A stretch of DNA of 64,000 nt, from the NCBI RefSeq assembly GCF_043876835.1, contig NZ_JBAWJZ010000002.1, positions 124,001 through 188,000 on the forward strand. The letters are read 5' to 3'. Position numbers and translations under genes: made by a program. The notes beneath the pieces are model-generated. The model did not search any database. It was given only the letters and a program-made list of their open reading frames with translations, and had not been told where the DNA came from. The DNA comes from Yeosuana sp043876835 (GTDB lineage Bacteria; Bacteroidota; Bacteroidia; Flavobacteriales; Flavobacteriaceae). This document shows positions 46,209-55,018 of this stretch, piece by piece. The first letter of the stretch is position 1. Every line of letters starts with the position of its first letter.

Positions 46209-46670
46209 ATGAAAACAAATCAAACAAAAGCCAAATATCAAGAATGGCTTACCCCAGAAATTATTCATAAAGCATCTCTAGATTGGCTATCAGAAATTAA
46301 GTTTATTAAAGATGAAAATTCATTCTTAGATGATTTGATTAAATCTTATACGCTTCAACTTATAGACTCAAAACATTTTAATGAAAGCAAAGTAGTTATA
46401 GATGAATTGAAAGCATTTAAAAAGGAAACTAATAATATCTTTGAAGTCGTTACTATGCATGAGAGAGCCTTGGAAATATTAGTAGATGATATTGACCAAA
46501 TAAAAGAAGAGGAAGCCTATAGAAAAGATCATTTAAGGCTAATTATAGATGTAAGTAATTTTCAAAAAAGACACAGAGATTTAAAAAAACAAGTCTTTAA
46601 ATTAGTTAAAGGAATTATAAAAGAAGGAAAGCAAAAATTCTTGACACAAAAGAAAGTTAATTTAAAATGA
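46209..46670 (+). CDS. Unknown helical protein after Hsp20
   Basis: 153 aa. Begins WLTPEIIHKASLDWLSEIKFIKDENSFLDDLI (shown here as its recognisable opening) and continues as charged helix; the last 30 residues are basic. No family recognised. It is 71 bp after Hsp20 with a weak inverted repeat between and ends at the terminator 46697-46720. Confidence 0.65.
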   Translation: MKTNQTKAKYQEWLTPEIIHKASLDWLSEIKFIKDENSFLDDLIKSYTLQLIDSKHFNESKVVIDELKAFKKETNNIFEVVTMHERALEILVDDIDQIKEEEAYRKDHLRLIIDVSNFQKRHRDLKKQVFKLVKGIIKEGKQKFLTQKKVNLK

Positions 46671-46696
46671 TTAATTAACTAATTATTACAATATCT

Positions 46697-46720
46697 AAAC
46701 CCCACTATTTGTGGGGTTTT
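46697..46720 (+). terminator. Terminator closing the Hsp20 unit
   Basis: AAACCCCAC / GTGGGGTTT, loop TATTT, followed by T. It marks the right end of the stress-gene island. Confidence 0.88.
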
Positions 46721-46816
46721 GTTGTTTAGAAGTGTAATACATTACAAATTGATGAAAAAAAGAGACGTAATTAGAATAATTAATCTTATTGGAATAAATT
46801 TACAGTTCTTTTTTTT

Positions 46817-47044
46817 ATGCCTTATTATTTTAATTTATTTGGATGTAAAAACGACTATTGGACAATTGCTATTTTAGGGATTTACTTGTTTCTCTTTTTC
46901 TCTTTTTGGGTTTTTATATATTTTCTTTTTTTAGAGATAAGGTATGTGATAAAATATAAGATTAATTTCTTTAATCATGTGATTAATAACAAGTTAGTTT
47001 TATGGGGTATTTTGCCCTTTTTGATTTACTTAATGTTATTTTAA
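46817..47044 (+). CDS. Possible small membrane protein
   Basis: 75 aa with two strong hydrophobic segments (about 15-42 and 58-75). No family recognised and no clear promoter. It stands at the edge of decayed DNA, so it may be a remnant. Confidence 0.35.
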   Translation: MPYYFNLFGCKNDYWTIAILGIYLFLFFSFWVFIYFLFLEIRYVIKYKINFFNHVINNKLVLWGILPFLIYLMLF

Positions 47045-47124
47045 TAGTTAGTTTTACTAATTGATAAAGCCCTATTCCAAAGGTGTAACCTCATTATCCA
47101 AGATATATAGAGCCTCAAGATTAA

Positions 47125-47906
47125 TGGGTAAACACTACTTTAGGGGTATATTGTGATCATACTTACTCTGGTAAAAAATTAGTTTGTCGTGAAGATTGTA
47201 ATACTTTTGAAGAAAGAGTATGCAATGTTTTGGGTTCAGAAGCAGATTTTCTTAACGACCCAACAGACTCTGGAGGGACACTAATAGAGAAGTATCATGG
47301 CCAGTTTGGCAAGAAAACGCAACATCAATACTCGGAGAACAACCTACTTTGCAAAATTTGCAAAACCTTACAATTGAACAAGCTAAACAAATTTACAAAG
47401 CAAAGTACTGGGATTCTATTTTGCTAGATGATATTAACGATGGAGATTTAAGGTGGCTTCTTTTTGATTTTAATCAATTTTTGGGTTTAATTCCCCGACG
47501 CTTGCGTCGAAATAAAAAAAGGAATTCCTATTTGATACCTCGTACCCTTGGGTCGAGATAGTTCATTGTAAATGCAAGAGGAAATGCAATTCAAACTTTG
47601 CAAAGTACACTTGTTGAATTAGGTGTAAATGTTTCGATTGATGGGGTTATGGGAACTCAAACCCTTTCAGCCATTAATAGCTTTGAAGATCAAGCGCTGC
47701 TTTATAATACGTTTAAAAGCAAAAGGAAAGATTATTATGATAATATAAAACAAAGAAGAATAAACAGGTATTTAACCAACCATGCTAACGCAACTGAATC
47801 TGATTTATTAAATAACACATTAAAACGTTTTAAAAATGGATGGACAAATAGAATAAACGGTTTTAAAGATAAAACAAAAGCAAACGATATTAACGTAAAT
47901 TGTTAG
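47125..47906 (+). pseudogene. GH108-type lysozyme with peptidoglycan-binding tail, broken
   Basis: Frames joined give EADFLNDPTDSGG (GH108 N-terminal region with the catalytic-region Glu), then NREVSWPVWQENATSILG and LTIEQAKQIYKAKYWDS, then GNAIQTLQSTLVELG and VDGVMGTQTLSAINS (peptidoglycan-binding domain 3), ending INVNC. Breaks: a frameshift near 47280-47285 and a ~90-bp inserted repeat at 47478-47567 that brings in a stop. There is no start codon upstream (in-frame TAA at 47122). Lysozymes of this family occur in phage and secretion modules. Confidence 0.82.
47478..47567 (+). repeat. Small inserted element with two hairpins (REP/MITE-like)
   Basis: Interrupts the lysozyme pseudogene between FDFN and VNARGNA. 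Hairpin 1 is CGACGC-TT-GCGTCG (47496-47509). Hairpin 2 is CTCG-T-ACCC-TT-GGGT-CGAG (47539-47557). GC-richer than its surroundings. No second copy was seen in this window. Confidence 0.65.
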
Positions 47907-48310
47907 AAAATGAAAACATACTTATATTTTTAGGATTACTTTTAATTACAAACTCTTTATCCTCACAAAACATGAGCGGAAACTGGTTTTGGAAATATGA
48001 AATAAATAACAATGTAAAACATACAACAGAGTTTGTTTTTTCAGTAAATGGCAACCAAATAAATGGTAATTACTGCTCTGTGTTTTATGAAGGAAGTAAA
48101 ATTGATTGTGAAGAAAGCGAATCTACTTATTGCATTACTCTAACTTTGGTGGAAACTAATGTTTATGAGGGAACATTTCAAAGCTTTTCACATGGAGGGA
48201 CAGGGACAATAAAGATAATCTATCTTTACGGAAGTAATGAGTTAGAATTTGAAATTTTGAGCAGTGAAGGGGTGTTCTATTTACCGAAAATTGCCATATT
48301 TCATAGGTAG
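47900..48310 (+). CDS. Small exported protein, start probably disrupted
   Basis: 136 aa only if a TTG at 47900 is used. The natural ATG at 47910 begins MKTYLYF and then hits a stop; one more T in the T-run near 47928 would restore MKTYLYFLGLLLITNS, a normal signal peptide. So either the gene is frameshifted or a base is missing. The mature part (MSGNWFWKYEINN, NGNQINGNYCSV) is a small beta-rich secreted domain of unknown role. Confidence 0.5.
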   Translation: MLENENILIFLGLLLITNSLSSQNMSGNWFWKYEINNNVKHTTEFVFSVNGNQINGNYCSVFYEGSKIDCEESESTYCITLTLVETNVYEGTFQSFSHGGTGTIKIIYLYGSNELEFEILSSEGVFYLPKIAIFHR

Positions 48311-48369
48311 AACTTCGTATTTTTTTATAAATTATTAGCTTTTTACTGAATTAGAATTGTAATTAAATC

Positions 48370-48762
48370 ATGAAAAAAACAATATTAATACTGGTTTCAA
48401 TAGCAGTTTTTCATAATTGTGAAGCTCAATCTTTATCATCCCAAATAAGCACTTACAATGCGGAAATTATAGGTTCTTGGGTTTCTGATGACGACTCCAC
48501 ATACAAAATTGAGTTTACAGGTAGTGGATTTCAAAAAGAATACATTAATAACCAAGTCCAACAAGAAGTTTATCACTTTGAATTGACTACTGATTGCAGT
48601 GGTAGTGCCAGTAGGGGAAATGATATTTATTTAGAAAGATACACCGACTCAAGTGATATTACTTGTGATATATTTAATGGTATATATACTGATTCAAATG
48701 GAGTAAAGATAATGTCAATTAGAACTGAAAGAGGAAAATTGGAGACTTATACTAAGCAATAA
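48370..48762 (+). CDS. Small exported protein of unknown function
   Basis: 130 aa with a signal peptide (cleavage near EAQ, residue 20). The mature part GSWVSDDDSTYKIEF, with two later cysteines (TTDCSG, DITCD), looks like a small lipocalin-type beta barrel as seen in many Bacteroidetes secreted proteins. 59 bp after the gene at 47900. Confidence 0.6.
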   Translation: MKKTILILVSIAVFHNCEAQSLSSQISTYNAEIIGSWVSDDDSTYKIEFTGSGFQKEYINNQVQQEVYHFELTTDCSGSASRGNDIYLERYTDSSDITCDIFNGIYTDSNGVKIMSIRTERGKLETYTKQ

Positions 48763-49036
48763 ATATTTTTAGAATGAAAGAGCAAATATGCAGTAGGAAA
48801 TAATATTTTTTGCTGTTATTAGTATATTTAGAAAGGTAAAGATTCAATTGTTGTTTTCATAAAATTCGTGGTTGTTTATCTTGCTTTGGTTTTAAATAAT
48901 ATTTATCTTTATAAAACCAGTAAGTAAAGTAATTTATTTTGAGGTCATTTATAGTTCTGTCAACAAATCGGCTAACAGATTGTTTTTTTAGTTTGTAAAT
49001 GATTGATATATTGCATATTGTGTATAGGAAGAGGCT
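48763..49036. other. Gap without a credible gene
   Basis: I see no gene here. A 62-codon reverse reading (48857-49045) has no family features and no promoter. The right end joins the att-like repeat. Confidence 0.6.
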
Positions 49037-49054
49037 TCCTGCCATCCCGACAAA
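49037..49054 (+). repeat. Proposed right attachment repeat (copy of the tRNA-Pro 3' end)
   Basis: TCCTGCCATCCCGACAAA, 17 of 18 identical to the 3' end of tRNA-Pro at 13259-13276. Directly followed by a terminator, as expected for the original downstream sequence of a tRNA gene moved by integration. Confidence 0.6.
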
Positions 49055-49087
49055 AAAAATCCAACTACAAATGTGGTTGGATTTTTT
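49055..49087. terminator. Terminator next to the att-like repeat
   Basis: AAAAATCCAAC / GTTGGATTTTT with a loop of about 10 nt. It may also end the metal-efflux operon on the reverse strand. Confidence 0.85.
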
Positions 49088-49111
49088 TATGATATAATTA
49101 AAGTTGCTTTA

Positions 49112-50275
49112 TTATTCGACAATTAAATTAAAAGCTCCTTTTGTTAAAAATTCAGAACCCGGATTAAAATCTGCTGCATTTAAAATTTGAATATATCCAT
49201 TTGAAGACTTCCCAATTTGCACAGGAACTTTTTTATAAGAAGCAATACCTTGTTTTATTATTGCATAATTATTGCTTTCAATATTAATAACGGCTTCATT
49301 TGGTAAAGCGTCTAATACGTCACTTGAAGTTATAATATCCGCTTCTAAATACATGCCTGGAGCAAATAGTTTAGCATCCTCTTCATTCACTAAATCACCA
49401 TGAATATCAATGGTTCTTTCAGTTGGGTTTATGGCTCTATTGATTAAATGCACTATTCCTTCATAGACTTGATTAGAATTATTTTGAAGATGTATTTTAA
49501 TAGGCTGCTCTTCTTTAATTAACGGAAGATCATTTTCGAAAATCTTTAATTCCAAATGTAAGAGGTCTGTGTTAGTTATGGTCATGGCTACATCTGATGG
49601 ATTTAAAAACATACCTTTTGAAACTTCTATAGAAGTAGCAATGCCAGAAATGGGTGAAGTTACACTTATCACTGAGTTAATAGATTCACCGGTTAAAGCA
49701 TTTGAGTTAATATTCATCATGCTTAATTTCTTTTGTAAAGATTGAAATTGAGCTAGAGTTACTTTATAGTCTGATTCTGCTTTTAGATAATTCTTTTGTG
49801 ATGTTACATTATCTTTGTATAAAGTTTTTTGTCTTTCATAATCAGCTTTTAAATAATTCAATTTGGATTTGGCTTCTAAAAAATCTTGCTGAATTTGAAC
49901 ATATTCAGGATTTTCCAGTGTAAATAAAACTTGTCCTTTTTTTACACGATCGCCAGGTAATAAAGAAATATTCTTAACATAACCTGCAAAATAGGCGCTT
50001 ACAGTTGCTTTGTTTTCTGGTGGAACATCAAACATACCATTGGCTTTTACAGAAGTAATAAATTCTTGTTTGGTAATTTTTCCTAGTTCCAGGTTCGATG
50101 AAACAAATTGAGCATCAGTAATTGTAATGTTATCCTTTTCTGTAGTTTCTGTAGCTTCAATAGTAATAACATCTTCCTTGGTTTTCGAATTACAAGAAAT
50201 TAAGCTAGCTATAGCTATTATAAATAATCCTTTCACAGCCAATATATTTTTAAAGTTGTTGAACATGATTGTCAT
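49112..50275 (-). CDS. CusB/CzcB-type periplasmic adaptor (RND efflux)
   Basis: 387 aa membrane-fusion protein. Lipobox LISC after a hydrophobic segment suggests a lipoprotein. Lipoyl halves (AYFAGYVKNISLLPGDRVKKG and ISVTSPISGIATSIEVSKG) flank a helical hairpin (about 130-195). It links the RND pump to the outer-membrane channel. Its gene lies 2 bp after the pump gene. The start could be M1 or M4. Confidence 0.9.
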   Translation of the reverse strand: MTIMFNNFKNILAVKGLFIIAIASLISCNSKTKEDVITIEATETTEKDNITITDAQFVSSNLELGKITKQEFITSVKANGMFDVPPENKATVSAYFAGYVKNISLLPGDRVKKGQVLFTLENPEYVQIQQDFLEAKSKLNYLKADYERQKTLYKDNVTSQKNYLKAESDYKVTLAQFQSLQKKLSMMNINSNALTGESINSVISVTSPISGIATSIEVSKGMFLNPSDVAMTITNTDLLHLELKIFENDLPLIKEEQPIKIHLQNNSNQVYEGIVHLINRAINPTERTIDIHGDLVNEEDAKLFAPGMYLEADIITSSDVLDALPNEAVINIESNNYAIIKQGIASYKKVPVQIGKSSNGYIQILNAADFNPGSEFLTKGAFNLIVE

Positions 50276-50277
50276 GA

Positions 50278-53200
50278 TTAAAAAGTTAAATAGTTTAATT
50301 CTAAAATGGTTGAATTATAGTCGAATAGATTTTGTAAATAATTTATTTTGATTTTTGTGGCACTCTCCAAAAGTTGGACATATTGAAGAAAATCAATTTC
50401 ACCATTTTGAAAGGCCTTTGAAGCATTTAATGTTAATTCATTAGATAAATTTTCTCCAGTTGAGCTATAATAATTTAGTGCTTCTTCATATTTGTTTAAA
50501 TCTGAATGCAAGCTTTTATATTTTGAATCTAGTTGAATTTTATAATTTTCATATTCATTTTCAATAATCATGGTTTGGGTTTTAGCGGCATTTATTTTTG
50601 ATTTATTGGATCCAAACCATAAAGGAATGGAAACTCCTGCCTGAAAACCCGAATAGTTTTTTGCATTTAATCCGTTATTAGTTCCTTGGAAAACAGAAAA
50701 ATTCAAATCTGGTAAAAGGTGTTGTCTTTCCAATGAAAGCGACGTTTCAGACAATTGTTTTGCTGTTTCATAATACAATAAACCGGGATGTTCTGAACTG
50801 TTCCAAGAAGTTAATTCTAGCAAAGGGGACATTTGTTTTGAAATGACATAAGTGGAATCAGATTGAAGCCATTCGTGTAATGTTGTATAAGCTTTAGTGA
50901 CGTTTTCTTCACTTTGTAAAAGCAATAACGAGATTTCTTTTTGTTTCGTTTCTGCTGTTAGTTTTTCAAGTAAATTGGTTTCACCAACTTCATAACGCCT
51001 TGTTGCAGCTTTTGAAAATTGATTGTAAAGACTGTCTAAGAATTTATATTGTTCAACGACATTGGTTGTGTAAACTACATGGTAGTAAGCTTTATAAACT
51101 TCTTTTTTTAGTAATCGCTCGTTAATATTGTATTCCTGAAACGATAATTTTGTTTTTTGTTTTTCAGCCTTTCTTTGTGTTCCATAAATGGTTGGGAATT
51201 GAATGGATTGACTTATGCCGAAAACTTTTAATGGTTCTCCGTTTTCTGCAATATTGTTTTCGTCGTAATGATAGTAAATCTGGGTTTTGTCAATATTAAA
51301 AGCACTTCCAATTAATTGCTTTGATTGATTTACTTTATTAGCTGAAGCTTTCAACATATTATTGTTTTCTAAAGCTATTTCAACAGCTTGGTCTGCTGTA
51401 ATTTCCTTAGTTTGAGAGAAACTTAAAATGGGTAACAATAAAAAGACAAATAAAGGCAATCTCTTGTTTTTTATTTTTGGTAAATGACCTTTTCTATCAA
51501 ACATTGCGTACAAAACAGGTAAAACAACAAGAGTCAATGCAGTAGCGCTTATAAGTCCACCTACAACTACGGTTGCTAATGGACGCTGAACTTCTGCTCC
51601 TGCTGAGGTTGAAATTGCCATTGGCAGAAAACCTAGTGCGGCAGCGGCGGCAGTAAGTAAAACGGGTCTTAATCTGTTATTTGTTCCCATAAGAATACGT
51701 TTGTTAATATTAGTAATGCCATGTGCTTTTAGCTCTTTAAACTCCTCGATTAATACAATACCATTTAAAACGGCAATACCAAAAAGAGCAATAAAACCAA
51801 CACCGGCAGAAATACTGAATGGCAAATCTCTGAAATAGAGTAGAAGCACACCGCCAATAGCCGATAATGGGATGGCACTATAGATAATCAATGCTTCTTT
51901 TACAGAATCAAATGCGAAATATAAGAGCACAAATATTAAAATAAGAGCAATAGGTACGGCTACTTTTAATCTGGCTGAAGCCGTTTTAAGGTTTTCAAAT
52001 TGCCCGCCATAACTTACTGTATAACCAACAGGAATTTTTACTTTTTCATTAATAATACTTTGTACGTCTTTCACCACAGATTCTAAATCACGATTTCTAA
52101 CATTGACACCAACGACTATTCGACGTTTTGTATTATCTCTTGAAATTTTTGCCGGACCTTTAGTGTAGCTTATTTCTGCAAATTCACTTAAAGGCAAGCT
52201 ATAACCATTTGGAAGTAGTACTGATGCAGTTTCAATATTTTGAATGTCTTTTCTGTGTTTTTCATCATATCTCAACACTAAATCAAATTGTTTTTCGCCC
52301 TCAAAAACAGTTCCGGTTGGCATTCCGGCAAAACCCATTGTAATTATTTTGTTTAAATCTTGAATATTTAGACCGTATTTAGCAATGTTGTTTCTTTTAT
52401 ACTTAACAATCATTTGTGGTAATCCAGCTGTTTTTTCAACAGATATATCGGCAGCACCTTCAACATTTTTAATAGCTTTTTCCACTTCGATGGCTTTTTT
52501 GTAAAGAATATCTAAATCTTCGCCAAAAATTTTGATTGCCAAGTCTGCACGAACACCTGTGATAAGTTCATTGAAACGCATTTCAATAGGTTGTGTAAAT
52601 TCATAATCAACTCCTGGAATTTCAGAAAGAGCTTCTTTAAATTTATCGGCCAATTCATCTTTGCTTTTAGCAGAAACCCATTCGCTCTTTGGTTTTAATT
52701 TGATTATGACATCACTTTCTTCCATAGACATGGGGTCTGTTGGGACTTCGGCAGCTCCAATACGACTTACAACTTGTTCTACTTCTGGGAATTTTAACAG
52801 TATTTTTTCCATTCTGGTTGTGGCTTCAACAGTTTTGGTTAAAGAAGTTCCTGTTTTAAGGATTGGCTGAATCACGAAATCACCTTCATCTAACGTTGGA
52901 ACAAATTCACCACCCATTCTCGAATACAAAAATGCGGTTACTAATAATAATACAACTGAGAGTGTTAATACTAATCTTTTTTGACGAAGTGCCCATGAAA
53001 TGGTAGGTTGGTATTTGTCTTCAAGAAAAGCTATCAGTCTTGAAGAGATTGTTCTTTTTTCAACGTTTGAAGGCTTTATAAATAAGGAAGCCATTACAGG
53101 AATATAGGTAAAGCATAAAACCATAGCACCAATTAGTGCAAAACAAAATACCAAAGCCATGGGTCTAAACATTTTTCCTTCAACATTAACGAGTGATAAT

Positions 53201-54600
53201 ATTGGTATAAAAACGATGATGATAATTAACTGACCAAAAACTGCCGATTTCATCATTTTGGTTGCACCTTGAAAGGTGATTTTATCAATTAATCCTTGTC
53301 TTTCATTTGCTGGAATAGATAAAAGTTTAGCACTTTGACTTGTTATTTTAAAGGCTATGAATTCTACAATAATTACCGCACCATCTATGATAATACCAAA
53401 GTCAATGGCGCCTAAACTCATAAGGTTTGCATCAACACCAAAAATGTACATGAGCGATAATGCAAAAAGTAAGCATAAAGGAATCACCGATGCTACAACC
53501 AAACCAGAACGTATGTTTCCTAAAAGTAAAACCACAACAAATATGACGATTAAACAACCTAGTATTAAGTTTTCTGCAATGGTTGTAGTTGTTTTTGCAA
53601 TAAGCTCACTTCGTTCTAAAAATGGATTGATACTTATTCCTGGAGGTAATGAAGATTGAATTTCAGTAACGCGATCTTTAACAGCATTTATAACGGCATT
53701 TGAATTGGCGTCTTTTAACATCATTACCTGACCAAGTACTTTTTCTCCTTCACCATTCCCAGTAATGGCACCAAAACGATTGGCATATCCAAAACCGACT
53801 TTTGCAATATCTTTTATGTAAACAGGTACATTTTCTCTTGTAGTAACTACAATATTTTCGATATCTTCTAAAGAATTGACTAAACCTTCACCACGAATAA
53901 AATAGCTTTCATTAAGTTTTTCTATATAACCACCACCAGCAATACTGTTGTTTTTTTCTAGAGCATCAAAAGCTTCAAAAATAGACACATGCATTGCTCT
54001 TAATCGTTCCGGATTTAAGGCTACTTCGTATTGTTTTAAATGGCCTCCCCAAGTATTTACTTCAACCACTCCGGGAATTCCTGAAAGTTGTCGTTTTACA
54101 ATCCAGTCTTGAATAGTACGAACATCAGTTAATGAATACTTGTCTTTATATTTAGGGTCAACATTTATTACATATTGATAAATTTCTCCAAGGCCGGTTG
54201 ATACAGGTCCCATAAAAGGCGTTCCAAATCCAGCAGGAATTTTTTCTTCCGCACTTTTTATTTTTTCAGCAATTAGTTGTCTTGGTAAATAGGTTCCTAT
54301 TTTATCTTCAAACACAACAGTAACAACAGACAATCCAAATTTAGAAACGGAGCGAATTTCTTTTACGCCAGGTAAGTTGGCCATTTCTAACTCAACTGGA
54401 TAGGTTAAAAACTTCTCAACATCTTCAGTAGCTAAATTTCTTGAAGTGGTAATTACTTGTACCTGATTATTTGTAACATCTGGAACAGCTCCTATAGGAA
54501 TGTTTGATAAAGAATAAAATCCAAAACCAATAATACCTGCAGTAAAAAGTAGAACAATAAGTTTATGGTGAATGCTATACTGGATAATTTTTTCTAACAT
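50278..54600 (-). CDS. cusA: CusA/CzcA heavy-metal RND pump fused to a TolC-type outer-membrane factor
   Basis: 1440 aa. Residues 1 to ~1045 are a full heavy-metal RND pump with 12 membrane helices and the TM4 proton-relay stretch GAIDFGIIIDGAVIIVEF. After the last RND helix comes a second hydrophobic signal-like stretch (about 1048-1066, LFVFLLLPILSFSQ) and a complete TolC-type channel protein (about 1067-1440, TADQAVEIALENNN). Such fusions are common in Flavobacteria. How the two parts are separated after export is not shown. Upstream (54666-54684) is a candidate operator for the adjacent regulator. Confidence 0.94.
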   Translation of the reverse strand: MLEKIIQYSIHHKLIVLLFTAGIIGFGFYSLSNIPIGAVPDVTNNQVQVITTSRNLATEDVEKFLTYPVELEMANLPGVKEIRSVSKFGLSVVTVVFEDKIGTYLPRQLIAEKIKSAEEKIPAGFGTPFMGPVSTGLGEIYQYVINVDPKYKDKYSLTDVRTIQDWIVKRQLSGIPGVVEVNTWGGHLKQYEVALNPERLRAMHVSIFEAFDALEKNNSIAGGGYIEKLNESYFIRGEGLVNSLEDIENIVVTTRENVPVYIKDIAKVGFGYANRFGAITGNGEGEKVLGQVMMLKDANSNAVINAVKDRVTEIQSSLPPGISINPFLERSELIAKTTTTIAENLILGCLIVIFVVVLLLGNIRSGLVVASVIPLCLLFALSLMYIFGVDANLMSLGAIDFGIIIDGAVIIVEFIAFKITSQSAKLLSIPANERQGLIDKITFQGATKMMKSAVFGQLIIIIVFIPILSLVNVEGKMFRPMALVFCFALIGAMVLCFTYIPVMASLFIKPSNVEKRTISSRLIAFLEDKYQPTISWALRQKRLVLTLSVVLLLVTAFLYSRMGGEFVPTLDEGDFVIQPILKTGTSLTKTVEATTRMEKILLKFPEVEQVVSRIGAAEVPTDPMSMEESDVIIKLKPKSEWVSAKSKDELADKFKEALSEIPGVDYEFTQPIEMRFNELITGVRADLAIKIFGEDLDILYKKAIEVEKAIKNVEGAADISVEKTAGLPQMIVKYKRNNIAKYGLNIQDLNKIITMGFAGMPTGTVFEGEKQFDLVLRYDEKHRKDIQNIETASVLLPNGYSLPLSEFAEISYTKGPAKISRDNTKRRIVVGVNVRNRDLESVVKDVQSIINEKVKIPVGYTVSYGGQFENLKTASARLKVAVPIALILIFVLLYFAFDSVKEALIIYSAIPLSAIGGVLLLYFRDLPFSISAGVGFIALFGIAVLNGIVLIEEFKELKAHGITNINKRILMGTNNRLRPVLLTAAAAALGFLPMAISTSAGAEVQRPLATVVVGGLISATALTLVVLPVLYAMFDRKGHLPKIKNKRLPLFVFLLLPILSFSQTKEITADQAVEIALENNNMLKASANKVNQSKQLIGSAFNIDKTQIYYHYDENNIAENGEPLKVFGISQSIQFPTIYGTQRKAEKQKTKLSFQEYNINERLLKKEVYKAYYHVVYTTNVVEQYKFLDSLYNQFSKAATRRYEVGETNLLEKLTAETKQKEISLLLLQSEENVTKAYTTLHEWLQSDSTYVISKQMSPLLELTSWNSSEHPGLLYYETAKQLSETSLSLERQHLLPDLNFSVFQGTNNGLNAKNYSGFQAGVSIPLWFGSNKSKINAAKTQTMIIENEYENYKIQLDSKYKSLHSDLNKYEEALNYYSSTGENLSNELTLNASKAFQNGEIDFLQYVQLLESATKIKINYLQNLFDYNSTILELNYLTF

Positions 54601-54665
54601 TTTTTTGATGTATTTAATTGCAATACAAATTTAAAATGCAGAACTAAGATTTATCTGGATAATGC

Positions 54666-54684
54666 CTTAAGATTTGCTTAAAAT
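54666..54684. promoter_or_regulatory. Operator candidate 1 for the CusR-like regulator
   Basis: CTTAAGATTTGCTTAAAAT: direct repeat CTTAA with 11-bp period, 66 bp upstream of cusA. Confidence 0.7.
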
Positions 54685-54834
54685 TAGAAACAAGATTTTA
54701 GTTTAAGTTGTTGAAAAACAAAAGGCTCAGAAATATTCTGAGTCTTTATAGTCTAACCTAAAACATTAAAAAACCATTATTTATTAACAAAAAACAAAGA
54801 AAGATTATGTTTTTAAAATAAAGCCATAAGTTTT

Positions 54835-54853
54835 CTTAAGAGTTGCTTAAAAT
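54835..54853. promoter_or_regulatory. Operator candidate 2
   Basis: CTTAAGAGTTGCTTAAAAT, one mismatch to copy 1, same 11-bp period. Confidence 0.65.
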
Positions 54854-54876
54854 TTTTGGAATTAGTGCAAAAAAAA

Positions 54877-54900
54877 AGGTTCGGGAACCACCCCGAACCT
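54877..54900 (-). terminator. Terminator of the two-component operon
   Basis: AGGTTCGGG / CCCGAACCT stem; the A-run to the left becomes the U-tract on the reverse strand. Confidence 0.85.
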
Positions 54901-54999
54901 AACCAACCGTTTAAGAAAATATATTAATTAAGAATTAATTATTTCTTAAATACATGACAAATTTAAGATTTTTTTTTATTAATCTTTATAATATGGTTC

Positions 55000-55018
55000 C
55001 TTAAAATTTGCTTAAAAT
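55000..55018. promoter_or_regulatory. Operator candidate 3 (overlaps the kinase stop)
   Basis: CTTAAAATTTGCTTAAAAT. Partly coding, so it may be chance. Confidence 0.4.

Larger units (their letters stand above)
54601..55011. other. Control region between the efflux operon and the sensor kinase gene
   Basis: No gene. It contains two operator-like repeats (54666-54684, 54835-54853), an inverted repeat GGCTCAGAAATATTCTGAGTC at about 54723-54743, and the terminator at 54877-54900. Confidence 0.7.

Noticed and set aside
47230..47561. Two overlapping forward ORFs of 65 and 70 codons
   Set aside because: They are pieces of the lysozyme pseudogene in different frames.
48857..49045. 62-codon reverse ORF
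   Set aside because: No family features or promoter, overlaps the att-like repeat, and lies in decayed DNA.
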